From Acorus gramineus (lineage: Eukaryota; Streptophyta; Magnoliopsida; Acorales; Acoraceae), in assembly GCA_030737835.1 (NCBI GenBank), contig CM060853.1, positions 5,970,086 through 6,034,085 on the forward strand: 64,000 nucleotides of DNA. The letters are read 5' to 3'. Below, one piece after another: positions 1 to 12,147 of this stretch (within the stretch, counting starts at the first letter, position 1; each line of letters opens with the position of its first letter). The position numbers and the translations under genes are program-made. The notes beneath the pieces were generated by a model that saw only the letters and a program-made list of their open reading frames with translations, made no database searches and was not told the origin of the DNA.

Positions 1-82
1 TACTTTAATACAGTTTTCTTGCTATCTAGAAATCAAAATGTATGAAAAATCTAATAGGATTGTATGTGAGGATGACTGAAAA

Positions 83-110
83 AATGACTAAGTGTATCAA
101 CACCCAATAA
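83..110. repeat. Terminal inverted-repeat end of a neighbouring DNA element
   Basis: The segment reads as a reverse-complement version of the terminus at about 145-165 (a TGTTnnTACACT(T/C)AG-type motif). It looks like the right end of a second element of the same family that continues off the left edge of the window. The two ends face each other about 35 bp apart. This is a reading of the sequence only; no family was identified. Confidence 0.4.
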
Positions 111-144
111 AAGCTGCTCCCACTTATGTCGTTGTTGTTCTTTT

Positions 145-2655
145 GGGTGTTGTTACACTCAGTTTTTTTACAGTCTAAAATACAGTTTTATATACCTCGT
201 TAGAAATTCAATTAAGTATATATCTCGTTAGAAGATGTATATATCTCATTAAATATTTTCTTACACTTATTAAAAATGAGTTCATTCAACTTGAAATGGA
301 GTGATTTACACTTTTTATTAAAGCATGTACGTCAATGATGTTGTTATTTTTTAAAAACAATAATGATTTTTATGCCCCAATGGGTAGACCTCATCTCAAC
401 TGGCAAGATTGAATTACCCACTTTACCCTTCCTATCTAAATGGAAAAGTTTTTTCCATAACCGATTCCTTAAATCTCGAGGTGGTTATAATTTAGGATAT
501 TCTCTCTCTTTTTAAAGCAATCAATTCAATTGAATACCAAAAAATAAGATTTACATTTTTTTATTCAGATTGATATGTGGAAAAAATATCGAATTGAGTT
601 TTGGTGGGGATTAGAGGAGAAGATTATAATTACTCAAGTAATTTTTTTTTATTTGCGACATGATTGTGGTGCAAACAATGGCGATCTATTAAGTTTAGGC
701 TTTTCGATCTGAATAAAACATATCGTTCTGATTTTATATTCATCTTTGAATCATTAATACATTTTTGAGATCGAATTTAATTTAAATTCAGATACATTGC
801 CACTGTATCTGAATTTTTAGCCTTGCATAATCATTATTCAGTACGATTTTTGAGATCTGAATAAGTACGATTTGTATAATCGTTTTTGTTGTTGTGTATG
901 TGTATAAGTATGCATATTGAGTCGTTCAGTATATTTTTAACCTTGCATGATCATTATTCAACTCATTCGGATTCAAGATACATTGTTATCTAATGTAAAA
1001 TTGTTAATTCAGATTTCAGATACATGAGTATCTTAATTATTTATCCACCCCAATATGTTGTTTGTTATTTTTCTTTTGGTGGATTTGATTAATGTGTATC
1101 TGAATAATATTTAATTATTTTTTGACATCTATATTTAAATATTTTTATTAATCATCTAAGCAATACCTCATTAGCATATAAACCATAATTGTTTCATTTT
1201 TAAACTCATTCAGATTCCAGATACACTTGTATCTAATGTAAAGTTGTTATAGCAGATTCCAGATACACGTGTATCTGAATTATTTACCCAGCTTAATTTG
1301 TTGTTTGTTATTTTTGTTTTAATGGATTTGATTAATGTGTATCTGAATAATATTAATTGTTCTGTCATGTATATTTAAATATTTTTATTAATCATCTAAG
1401 CAATGCTTCATTAACAAGTAGAATATAATTGTTTCATATGAATATACTCATCTGTATCTGAAATTCTAATATATTCATTTGTAGCTGTATTTGAAAAAAA
1501 TGGAGGTAGAGGTCGGAGGAGTGCTCGAAAGGTAGCTGATCCACCTCTCATATGATAGAGGGCGACGAGAACAATCCAAAGGTAGTGATGCCGATCGCCG
1601 GAGATGAGAAGGCCGGCCGGAATGAATTTTTGAAGTAGTGGATGCCTTATAAGGGTAAAAAAGAAATTTTTTCAAAAACAGAGTGCTAGAGGCGATTATT
1701 CAATCCCAATTAATGAGGGATTATTTTTTATAATGAAAAATTCAAATATAAAAGAAGGGTAATATTGTCTCTGCACTTTTTACTTTTAAAAAAAGTTAAA
1801 TTAATGACACCTATTGTGGCTTCTCAATGGGGTTCAAATTTTGGGGTCCATGTAGCAAAACCCTTTAAAAAAACATAAGAATATGTGTGATCTGAATTTT
1901 AGTTGGTAAAAAATGATTGTGTCTAACATTTTCTTTTTCTTACACACAGCCTTCATTGCAACCCCAATTGCAGTCCATTCCATTTTCTTTTTCTTTTTAA
2001 AATCATACACTTACTTTTTGAAGTGCATGTTGTTATATGAGATCAAGTATATACTACGGTACATTGGTATATTTTTTTCATAATGAAAAAATAAAAAAAA
2101 AAATTGGTCATGTACTATGATAGAACATATACACTATGATAATACAGTATATATTATGTTATCATAATGTATGTAGCTGCAAAATAAGCTGCAAAAAAGA
2201 TTGCATGTATCGGCGCTCTGTTATTTACAAAAGTGATGAAGAGAAGGCCCCTCATGGGGAATTTTAGTCCACCCGGCCCAACAAAATGGTTTGGAACATA
2301 ATGCGGTACATAAATGGATATGGGCCATTCCTTGGCGGGTATGATTGGGTTGGGTCATTGGGTCGTGTTAATTTTTGAAGGAAAATGATACACTCAATCA
2401 CATTCACCAATCAAAACTCAGACCTCAAGTGTTTTTATTTTTTTTTAAATAGTAAACATCATCTAATGAGGCATATGCTTTGATAAAAATTGCATGTTGC
2501 TTAATTTTGAGTTGAATGAACCCATTTCCAATAAGTGTAAGAAAATTTTTAGTGAGGTATATGCATCATCTAATGAGGTATATGCTTAACTGAGTTTGCA
2601 ACAAGGTATATAGGTATGTGTTTTGGACCAAGAAAAAAACTGAGTAGCAGCACTC
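145..2655. mobile_element. Non-autonomous DNA transposon with ~160-bp inverted termini
   Basis: The left 160 bp (145-305) reappears in reverse complement at about 2505-2655. Both arms contain the order: terminal GGGTGTTG/GAGTGCTG, CTCAGTTTTTTT, then several 'ATATACCTCGTTAG'-like steps, then a stretch reading TTGAATGAACTCATTT / TTGAATGAACCCATTT. The interior has no credible ORF. It holds a 243-bp tandem duplication and a short GC-richer island at about 1500-1640. No clear target-site duplication was found. A long-TIR non-autonomous element (possibly Mutator-like) is the best fit; superfamily is uncertain. Confidence 0.6.
961..1446. repeat. 243-bp direct tandem duplication
   Basis: Two consecutive diverged copies start at 961 and 1204, each beginning ACTCATTC(G/A)GATTC. 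Both contain GATACA, a TTGTTTGTTATTTTT block, GGATTTGATTAATGTGTATC, and CATCTAAGCAAT(A/G)C near the end. It lies inside the long-TIR element. Confidence 0.75.
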
Positions 2656-2697
2656 ATTTTTGAATGTCTTCTTTCTCTACTTGTGGTTATGTTTTTT

Positions 2698-3619
2698 GGA
2701 CGCATCTATCTCCACCAAGGGATTCTTTTAACCCACCATCGGAAAAAAAAAATGGTGTTTGGCTGTTCCCACTGATCAGGCTAGATCGATTGAACTTGAT
2801 CGTCATTTTTGGTTTGGGTGATCGAATTTGGTCGAAGAGGGTCCAGAACTAACCCTTCCTAACCCTGTTTGACCTGAAAAATGGGTTTTGAACCTCTCTG
2901 GTCAACTAAACATTGTCGCCATTATAGATTTTGATTGACTAAACTTGGTCGAATAGAGTCCAAAATTGTTTTTCATATAGCTATATCTACCTATTCTTTA
3001 TAAACAAATAAACTTTTGGATTTATCTATCATATTTTACGTTTATTCTTTTATCCAAACAGCAGCTAAGGGATTATGAAAAAATGTAAATGGGTTTGCTT
3101 TCAATTGATTCAATTTTTTTTTATAGAAAAATATCTTATTAGACAAATATATATCATTTTTAAGCTTCGTTTGAATTCGCGGTTAAGCGGATTCTTTATT
3201 TGAAAACAAAAAAAAACTACTAGTTGATTATAACACATTTTATATCTGGCTTTTGAAAAATTGTCCATCACTTTTGTAAAAAAACTGTTCCTAGCTATAT
3301 TTTACATTTAATAATAATGATTGATTTTCTCTACATTATAACTCAGACTTAGAGTGGCACGAAGGATTCAAAGAGGATTCATATCGTGAGATTAGATTTC
3401 TAAAATAAAATTTATGAACTTTATTACAAACTCTGTTCGACCAAGTTCGGTTGTTTAAAATTTAAAATGGCAATCAATTTCGGTTACCCAAAATCTAAAA
3501 TGATGACCGAGTTCGATCGACCTGGATCGGTGGGAATAGCCAAACACTGTTTTTTGTTTTTGTTTTTGTTTTAGTCGATGATGGGTTAAGAGAATCCCTT
3601 GATAAGGATAGACGTGTCC
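2698..3619. mobile_element. Foldback MITE, copy 1 (922 bp)
   Basis: The left arm (about 2698-2900) and the right arm (about 3420-3619) are imperfect inverted repeats. Both hold a GGAC end, AAGGGATTC, TTAACCCA(C/T)CATCG, an A-rich tract, GTGTTTGGCT, and the repeated 'GATCGA(A/T)CTTGGTC' steps. The nine bases outside each end are similar (atgtttttt / atgcttttc, 7 of 9), which would suit a Mutator-type 9-bp target duplication but is weak because of the T-richness. A second copy lies at about 63016-63914. It has no coding capacity. Confidence 0.7.
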
Positions 3620-3639
3620 ATGCTTTTCTTGGGTGATTT

Positions 3640-5840
3640 ATGTGGAATTTCATTGCATTTCATGAACTAATTTTAGAAAAGTTGCTCATATATGAAGAGA
3701 TATCATAATTTTTTTCCCAAGGATAAATTCAGATGTAGTCATATGTGCGGTCACTTTTACAATCCACTTATTCTTTGATTTTTTATATAAAAAAAATGTA
3801 TAAAAATAAAGTATAATCTTAATGAATTATATACACTACTTTAGGCAAAAAAAATCATAATAAGTTTTGACATCAGCGCATAATTTTCATTCTCTGAATA
3901 ATTTAACAAGCGACTCACATAGGAAGAGATATCATCATAATTATTATAAGGACAATGTTAAAAAAGACAAATCTTATATGAAAACTAGTTTTGATTTTTA
4001 AAGGTTTATATTTCATATATAAAATCCCATGATGTTATTAAAAACATTATTAAAAACATGTATGTATTCTAATGAATCGTCTATAATTCTTTACATAAAA
4101 AACAAAAAATCACATGTTGCCACAAACATATTATGTATTTGTTAACATGTAGAAATTTTAAGTAATAAAGTTTGTGTATAACGTAACAACGCTATTTTAT
4201 TCTTATAGCTGAAATTTATTACTAAACGATAATTTAGCGAGTAGATGAACAATCATAATTATGTTACAAACATTTTTTTTTTGTCAGAAACACTTTAATT
4301 AATGATAGTTTATCTCAAAGAAATTATTGGTCTAATAATTTAATGAGTAGAGGATAGAAAAATTATTAAAACTTTTCATTCTTAGATGGAAGAAAAAGAA
4401 AAGAAATCTAATACATTGAAATGGTAATCACCAACATTATGTTTAATATTAATTAACACGCGTTTCAAATGATTCTACGTAAATATTTTAAGAAGTGTTG
4501 TAATGAATCAATCAATATGATAATGTTACTAAAAGATGCTTCTTTTAATTTTTAAACATACTATAATAAAAATCATATTACACATAAAAATCCTAACATT
4601 GTTAAATGGACTTGACTAAGGTCACAATTTTTTTTGTGGTCTGCAAGTCATTCTGCTCTTAGTATTGGTGAGAGTTACATACTTCACTAAAAAAGTAAAT
4701 TGTGATTTTAAATTAAGTTAAATTAATCAAATAAAGGAGGATTACATCATGTGGGCATTGTATGTATGGTTCCAACTATTTGCCATTATACAGTAATAAA
4801 AAAACCTAAAAACAATAAGATAAAAGAGAAATACCTAAATCTTTTTTTTATTGCAAACAAATAATGGATAAATTGGGCAATAGAAAATCAATACTAAAAA
4901 AGCTAAAATAAACAAGATTTTAGAAGGAAATGTAGCATAGCCGTTGAAGTGACCAAAACTTGTAAGAGAGTGTTCTTCCTCATTTGTTTTCCATTAAATC
5001 AATTAATCAAAAGGGAAAGAAAAAAAAATCAGGTATCTGGATTTTTTTCCCATTAATTGACCACCTTTCATTTAATCATTTTCTAATGTTAAAAAACTGC
5101 ATAAAAACCATTATTTTCTAATGTAACCATCATCTAATTAAACTTAATAAAGTATCCGCTAGCTCTCTCTCTCTTCTCTTTTTTGTTTTTTTTTTATTTA
5201 AAAGGAAAAAAAATCAAGGAAATGGATTTTCCCCTCTTAAATGACCATGCATTAACTCATTTTCTAATGTGAAAAAATCCAATCATTTTCTAATGTAACA
5301 ATCATCTAATTGAACATGCAAGAGGTTGTTCTTGCTCATATTTTCACATTTTTTCATTGAAAATTATGAGGAAAAAAATCAAGTAACTTAGTCCCCTCCT
5401 CCGATGCCTATCTCTCATTAATTATTTTCTAATGGTAAAAAAAAAACCCACATAAATGCATGACACATAATCCTCACGTATAATTTAATAATTTTCAGTA
5501 ACTCATTTAGTGACATGTTTTCTATTATATCTTTACATTGAATTGTTTTTTTTTTTTCTCAACAGTTTTGATTTTCCATCCCATCCAAACAAAACATTTA
5601 TTCCCCTCCAAGTGTCCAATCAATGCAATATTTTGGTTAATAAATCTCGGACATTTGTAACAAAAATCAACGGTTTGGATTTTTTTACAAAAATATAACA
5701 AAAAATCCACATTTTTTAAATACATATTTTCAAAAAGAAAACATGAACACTAATAGAGACAGCATGAGAAAATCCCGAGACTGTCCAGATAGGAAAAAGT
5801 GGTCTCTATCAGACCGACACAGGTTTTGGAGGGTATTTTT
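3640..5840. other. AT-rich intergenic DNA with diverged short repeats
   Basis: No credible ORF or RNA gene was seen. At about 5056-5145, 5255-5320 and 5415-5460 a block containing 'CATTTTCTAATG' and 'AATCATCTAATT' recurs in degraded form, suggesting an old direct repetition. The last 300 bp grade into the upstream region of the IDM-like gene. Confidence 0.5.
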
Positions 5841-5852
5841 GTAATCTTCACT

Positions 5853-5908
5853 CACGTGGGATGTTCACTCTCTTTCCTTTCTCTCTCCCTCTGACTGGCA
5901 GTATATAA
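5853..5908 (+). promoter_or_regulatory. Putative core promoter (G-box + TATA) of the IDM-like gene
   Basis: A perfect G-box hexamer CACGTG lies at 5853-5858, then a pyrimidine-rich stretch, then TATATAA at 5902-5908. The proposed start codon at 5995 is 87 bp downstream of the TATA box, a normal plant spacing. The combination was used to support the first short exon. Confidence 0.55.
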
Positions 5909-5994
5909 ACAGTGAGTTTCTCAACCATAATTTTTTTTTATATCAAAATCTATCTTATAATCTGATTTTCTTTCTTCTTTGTAGTTTCTCAGAC

Positions 5995-8900
5995 ATGTCT
6001 CAGACTCCTGAGAAAGAAGGGTATGTTCTAACATTTCATGCAGGTTTTTTTTTATTAAATCTATTAAGGTTTTTGTTTTTCTTTTCCTATCTATCAGATT
6101 CACTGAAAAAGTTGATATGATGATATGTTATATTGATTCTGCTTTAGATCTGTTTCAAATATTAAAACCTGTAGACCTACTGTCATTTTTATGTACTTCT
6201 ATGATTATATGGTTCTCAACATGTATTTTTAGTGACTGAATAGGATGGGGACTTGGTTTTTCTTGTTTATTTTTTTTTTTTTTGTGTTTTTTTTCGTTAG
6301 ATATTTTTTATCTCTTGATGGTTTATGATGGTTTTCCCCTCTTTTGATGATTTATGTGGATCATTTGCTTATATGTTATTTATTAGTTTTATGTTTGTTG
6401 GATTGTTTGATTTATGGTTATGTTTAATTTTGATTTGATTGGATGTGTGTTTTAACGTTCACTTTACTGATGTTTTTTTAAATATGATTTATGATGATAT
6501 ATTTCTTGTTTTCTCCATGAAAGATGATGGATCGTTAGTTCTTTCTCATGTTTATTTTTTGTATCCATATGAACATTTTCTTTGGATGGTTTAAATGGAC
6601 AAATTGATTATTTTTTTCATTGACCATGATTAATATATGATTGACTACATGTTCTAGATTATATGAGTTTGTATCTTTTACTTACGCCTTCACTTTCCAT
6701 TTCTCAGTGAAGGTATAGTCATATGAATTCCATTTCAAATAAAATAAAATACAATCAAATTATATTGCTCAAGATGTTACCCATATCGAAGTATTGTTTT
6801 TTCTTGAGATAACTCGTGCCCAATAGATGCATATTTGCTCCTGTGCATATGGTACTTTATACTTATATATGTCGTTATTTTTCTTTACATATGTTCATAC
6901 AATTAAAGAATAATTTTCCATTCATTTTTATTTTAACCATGGATGTCTTGATAAAAAGTTTTACAAAGAGAGCCAATCTAATAACACAAATCTCATCATT
7001 TTGGTAGAAAATTGTTTTGGATATGGGTGATAAAGAGACATGACGTCATTCAATCACTTCTAAAAAGGGTTGAATTGATCCACACCAGTGTGGAGAGTTA
7101 TCAAATGTCTTTCCTTTTGCAAATGACAAATATAATCTCTATGATCCTAGTGTGTATATATGTATAATATACCTACCCAGTTTTGTGTACCATTGACATT
7201 TTTTCAATAAAAGCATTCATGATTAATTTACTTAAATTTGAATTCTCTTTACTTGAATTTAAATGTTATTTTGTTTGTTTGAAGCCTAAAAGAGTAGTCA
7301 CACTTCAAATTAGGTCACATATGAAAAATAGGTTGCACAAGTATGATATAAATCTTGGTTGTTATAGATGTGTATGCCCATTAGGGTAACAAGATAAAAA
7401 AAAAGCATAATGTCAATAATACGAAACTTGAGTTCGAACACCGTTTTAGGTTTTTATCCATACAAATACGAAACTTGAGTTCGAACACCATTTTAGATTT
7501 TTATCCATACAAATACGATCACATGAAACACCTTTTAATACACGTAGGGTGCATAAACACACACTGAGAACCATTGATGATCTGAAAGGCTTAACGCGTG
7601 TTTTATTCTTGAACTTACTTTTTATAAGACTTCATGTTTTAAACCTCACTCTATATTGGTCAGTGCTATATAACTATGGAGCATGGACACGAACATATGA
7701 CAAAGTCTAAACATGATATGGACATATATAATATTATATAATTGTGGAGCTTATGCACGAACTTATGACATAGATATGACATGATATATACATGAGAAAT
7801 CTTGAAAATTTAGGACATAGACATGATAAAAACATGATAATAATGAATATATAAAAGCAAAAGCAAGGGTTGATCTAGGAAAATCTCTTGCTCTTACTAT
7901 AAGATATAAGATCATGATTTGATCCACATATGTTTGATATACAAAAAAAATTCCCATAATCACAATCCACAATAGAAAGTGTTTAATTTAAACATGAGAA
8001 TGTGATTGAATAGGTCATAGTTACTCTTCGAGACGGAGTGAAAGAAGGGAGGAGGTTTAACATCATTGATTTTACAGCATAAGCCTTAACAATAGTTATC
8101 AAGGAAAAAACTAATATTGTTTGTCCATACTATTTTTTGGTAAGTAATGATTGTTGTATTGCTACACCAGAGAGATAACTACAATGTACTTGAAAAATGA
8201 GAAATGTACCATAGACAAAACGGAAACTTCATACGTGTCCATGCTTTGTTCATCGTGCATCCAAATTCAGAAAGTTATTTAAATTTTGGACACGTATGCA
8301 ATACATGTCCAATACATGTAATGTCATGTTTTTTTGAATGGATTGTCATACATATAATATAATGCATGTTATGCAAGAACTCTATGTTCATTGAAACATC
8401 GATGCTTCCTAACTTTTGATGGACATTATTTTTAGAACCTAAAGCATTGTAATAAAAATTTGCACCTAAACTTTTAATTTCTTTATGTTATACTTCTTTT
8501 GATAGACTTTTTTTTTATGTGAAACCATTTTATGCATTTCTAGGTCCCATGGAGTGTACTAGGAGCAAATTGAACACTCATTTGTGTTAATTGATCTAAT
8601 TTGGGGTATTTGTTGACTTGTTAGTTCAAATTGAACATCCATTTATGTTAATAGTTTAAATATAGGCTGTTTTTTGAACTGTTGGTTCAAATTGAGCATC
8701 CATTCATGTTAATTGTTCTAATATGGGCTATTTATTGACCTTTTGGTTGTTGGTTTTACACATAGTAACAAAGTACGATGTATTTTTCTGAATATTCTTT
8801 AAAGTACTCTAATTAGATATCTTCCGTACAAAATATACCGTACCGAACATAATACATGTGAAATTCATTAATACATACTAATGCTTAAATTATCTAAAAT

Positions 8901-11349
8901 AATAATCGAATTATTTTTGTACTTTTCTTAATTTTCTCCTATGATTTATGAATGTATATGTACTGTACCGAATGTGGCTTGTCAAATATTTACTGTACAC
9001 GAAATTTATCCCTATGATTTTACATAACTCCATTTGAAGCATCTTCATTTCTTTATTATCCCCTCCTTGACTGCAAAGACTCAAACACATGAAAAATTCA
9101 CCACCCCTTTATGCCTATAAAAACCTTGCTTTACCATTCTTTTCATCATGCTATTCTAATATTGGTTTCTTGATCTCATCCTTCACAGTGGCAGTGGCTC
9201 ATCAACCTCATCACAACAAAGGCACTCTAATCAAAATGACCCCAATGTGCTTCCTAGTAGGAGAACCACCTTCACTGAAACCACACAGATACAAGCCTCC
9301 CCTTCAAACGGCGCGCCGCCAAATCGCATGCTGCCTCGCACCGATGAACAACCCTTTCACCTCCCTTCATCGCCGCCAACCATGCCCATGCAATGGAATT
9401 CAATCTCTTCCAACCAAGCGATCAACTTCGGCTCCATGCCTCCAATGGCACCCGGTCCATCCAATTCGAGCCGATCATCGCAACACATTCTAACAAGCTC
9501 TCAAAATTCAGCTAATCCAAGCATGAGCGGAGTCATGGTCGTCGCTCCCATATCATACCGTGATCCGAACGGCTCCGGTGGCATAATCAGATTCCCTTCC
9601 GCGCCTCCTCCCCCAACAACAACAGCGCGCGCGCATCGCGCAAAGAATTCAAGCGCGCGCGCCAATGCGCGAAGCGCCACTGCAAGCGCGCGCACGGTTG
9701 TTCTCGCGCTCCCCGCGCCGCACCATTACCCGAATCACTCAAGAATGCGAGCCGTTCGAGAGACCGGGACGTCGGATCCGGTCAGCGTGACGGTCGCCTT
9801 CCCGCCTCCGACGACGCATTCAAGCGGTTCGACACCGCAGGCAGCGGAGATCAAGGCGAGCGCGGTCACGGTTGTATCCTCAATTCCTCCCGTGACGGAA
9901 TGCGAGGCAGCGCCAGCGCCACAAGCGGTCGTTGTTGGTTTTTCGTCTCGGTCGGGGGTGGTGGATCCTGTCGGGGCAACCGCGGCGGAGAATTTGCCTA
10001 TGAAGGGGACGGCCTCCTTGGGCGGGGAGGCGGAGATCGATGTCGAGATATGCGAGACCCTCGATGCATTCTATTTCAGAGTTCCGGTGCCGGGGGTCGA
10101 GCGGGTGGCTGGTGAGTTCTTTGGACACCATTGCTATGTATATTGCTCTTAATGTTATGTCATTGTTGATATATTTGTAGGAAAGATTAGTTGAAGGTTA
10201 TGTTGGTTTATAAGTTTTAAAAGTTGAAATGGTATTACAACAAAATATGAGTTGTTTAAGAAAATAAGTGAAAGAGTACATAATTAGACTGGTTTATTGT
10301 TGATTCTTAAGTAGTATCCTTTCATGACATATATATTCATTAGGTATCGTCACATGTGTTTGACACATATGATTTATGATATTTTTAGTCATCACATGAT
10401 AGTTTTTGAGGACAAACATAAAAAAAGAGAAGAGTTTGTTGTCTGTCTGATGTAGTTACTTCAACATATATGTGAATTAGTTATGCCCTTTGTGGTTTCT
10501 TTACAGCTATTATTATAGAATTCAAGTGACCTTTTAAAAAATAAAAGAGAGGAGAAAATAGTGTGTGTGTGTGTGATTTTGCATGAAATTCTGACTAAAG
10601 TATTGAATGATTATGGCCTCATCAAACATTAAAAAGTTTCGGTCAGATCATTAAGTGAAACATGCATTGAAGTTTGATGACTTATTTGTGGATTATCTGC
10701 CCAATCACTTAATTTCTGCAAACTAAAATTTTTGGAAGTATACTGGTAATGATACCTTAATTAAATACTTGTTAGTGTTTCACACTTTTTAGGATTATGT
10801 GAGAGTGGTTGTTTCATGCCATTGCAATATTATTTGAAATTTATATACTAATTGTAGTTTCAAAATAACCTCCCATACCTATGGCCCGAACAAACATTTG
10901 TTTATCAAACTGTGATTTATCATCTTCATGAACAAAGAAACTCATTTTCACACCTGTCATACTGGTTTTCTGTGATCAGGATATATCTAGAAAACAATAT
11001 AATTATTTTTGTACTCGTATCATACTTATCCAGCATAATTTACGAATGTACACTTATTTCTCGATCTTCCCTAGGCCGATTCGGTTGCGAGATCGAGATG
11101 AGTGGGAAGGTCAGGATTCATGGCCATGTGAAAACAAGTAACAAGAGGATCAGGAGGAACTGTGACGAAGGAACACAATACGTTCAAAGTGATGAACATT
11201 TCAAGCCGGTTGGGGATACCATCTTCAAACCAGGCCCCTTTGAGCACTCCTTCCTCCTCCCAGGCCCCGTCGATCCAAGAAAATTCACTGGTCACTTCAG
11301 TGATGACGGAATCTTTGAAGCCTTCGTCATGAAATACAAGGAGGATTGA
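5995..11349 (+). CDS. IDM2/IDM3-like alpha-crystallin (HSP20-fold) domain protein, intact copy
   Basis: Proposed exons are 5995-6020, 9189-10111 and 11075-11349. All have GT-AG junctions and joining gives 407 residues. The tiny first exon (MSQTPEKEG) joins in phase 2 to a Ser/Gln/Pro-rich, low-complexity region (residues 9-280) that includes a GCGC-rich Ala/Arg/Ser stretch. The C-terminal ~115 residues form an alpha-crystallin-like domain (VDVEIC-type strand, YFRVPVPGV, then after the intron FGCEIE, GPFEHSF, DDGIFEAFVMKY). This arrangement resembles the Arabidopsis anti-silencing factors IDM2 (At1g54840) and IDM3 (At1g20870), nuclear partners of the IDM1 histone acetyltransferase/MBD7 complex that limits DNA methylation. 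It is not a typical small heat-shock protein: the domain is split by a phase-1 intron and the N-terminus is long. Function is inferred from family. Intron 1 (3168 bp) contains two sets of short tandem repeats. The exon 1 assignment is the least certain part. Confidence 0.75.
7421..7514. repeat. 47-bp tandem duplication in intron 1
   Basis: Two near-identical units start at 7421 and 7468, each running ACGAAACTTGAGTTCGAACA, then a T-rich part, then CATACAAAT. Only a few differences separate them, so the duplication is fairly recent. Confidence 0.85.
8566..8748. repeat. Three tandem ~61-bp units in intron 1
   Basis: Units start at 8566, 8627 and 8688. Each begins CAAATTGA(A/G)CA, followed by CATT(T/C)(G/A)TGTTAAT, GTTCTAAT-like and TTGACTT-like parts. 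They lie in the first intron of the IDM-like gene. Confidence 0.8.
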
Positions 11350-12147
11350 TGAAAAGCCTTCTACTGATTGGTTTGTTATACTGTTTCAGACTATTTATGA
11401 GTAAATGGACTCATCGGTTGGTTTTGTTGATCTCAAGAGCTGAGGAATGTGGGCCTGTTTTGATGTTTTGATAGCAAACAATTATTGTTTTGATGAATAT
11501 ATGTGATTGGTTTTTTTATGTTCATCTGTATGTGCTATTTATGAATACATGAATGACTCTTGCTTTTGTTGACTGAAGTATGTGACTGTTGAGATGTGTT
11601 GAATTTCTTATGTGAACAAGTAAGCAAAATCTATCTCTGCAATCATGATATGAAATGTGACGAAGTTCTTATGGTTTTAACATATGAAGATTAGACAAGT
11701 TAGTAGCCCGAAAAAGAACAAATGAGATATTAAAGCACTAAAAAGGGAACAAAATCAGAAAAACTAACCAAAAATGCATGTTCAGTCTATTTATGTCCTA
11801 ATTGTTATGTGAAATCAAGGCTAACCAGATCATTTAGAACCATAGAATTTAAATAAACACAACATATAAATCATTTCACATGTAATTCATTTGTGGAGCA
11901 GCAAATAATTCCATACCAAACATGCCCACTCAACCAAAATAATTAAATCACATTCATTCATACTCCGACACCAAGATGAATACAACGCTACCTTAGGAAA
12001 ATCGGGTATTGATTGACCTCAATCCATGCCACAGATACTGCTAATTAATAATTCACCTTCTATGGATCGCAGCGAGATCTCCCTGCCTTCAATGCTTGAA
12101 TCTCGACACCCTTCTCGAACCATCGTACACAAGACTATAGATTTGTC
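11350..12147. repeat. Downstream segment of copy 1, duplicated at 15053-15886
   Basis: This non-coding stretch (3' flank of the intact copy plus 5' flank of copy 2) is matched nearly throughout by 15053-15886. Shared landmarks are GAAAAGCCTTCTA, TCTCAAGAGCTGAGGAA, AAAAATGCATGTTCAGTC, CATGCCCACTCAACCA and GATCTCCCTGCCTTCAATG. The match shows that the array grew by segmental tandem duplication including flanks, not by retroposition. Confidence 0.85.

Noticed and set aside
1475-1675. Small GC-richer frame inside the first DNA element
   Set aside because: No recognisable protein; best treated as a possible captured scrap of the transposon rather than a gene.
9089-9493. 134-codon frame starting MKNSPPLYAYKN upstream of the IDM-like exon
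   Set aside because: It runs in a different frame through the large exon and ends without any domain; the overlapping frame leads into the alpha-crystallin segment.
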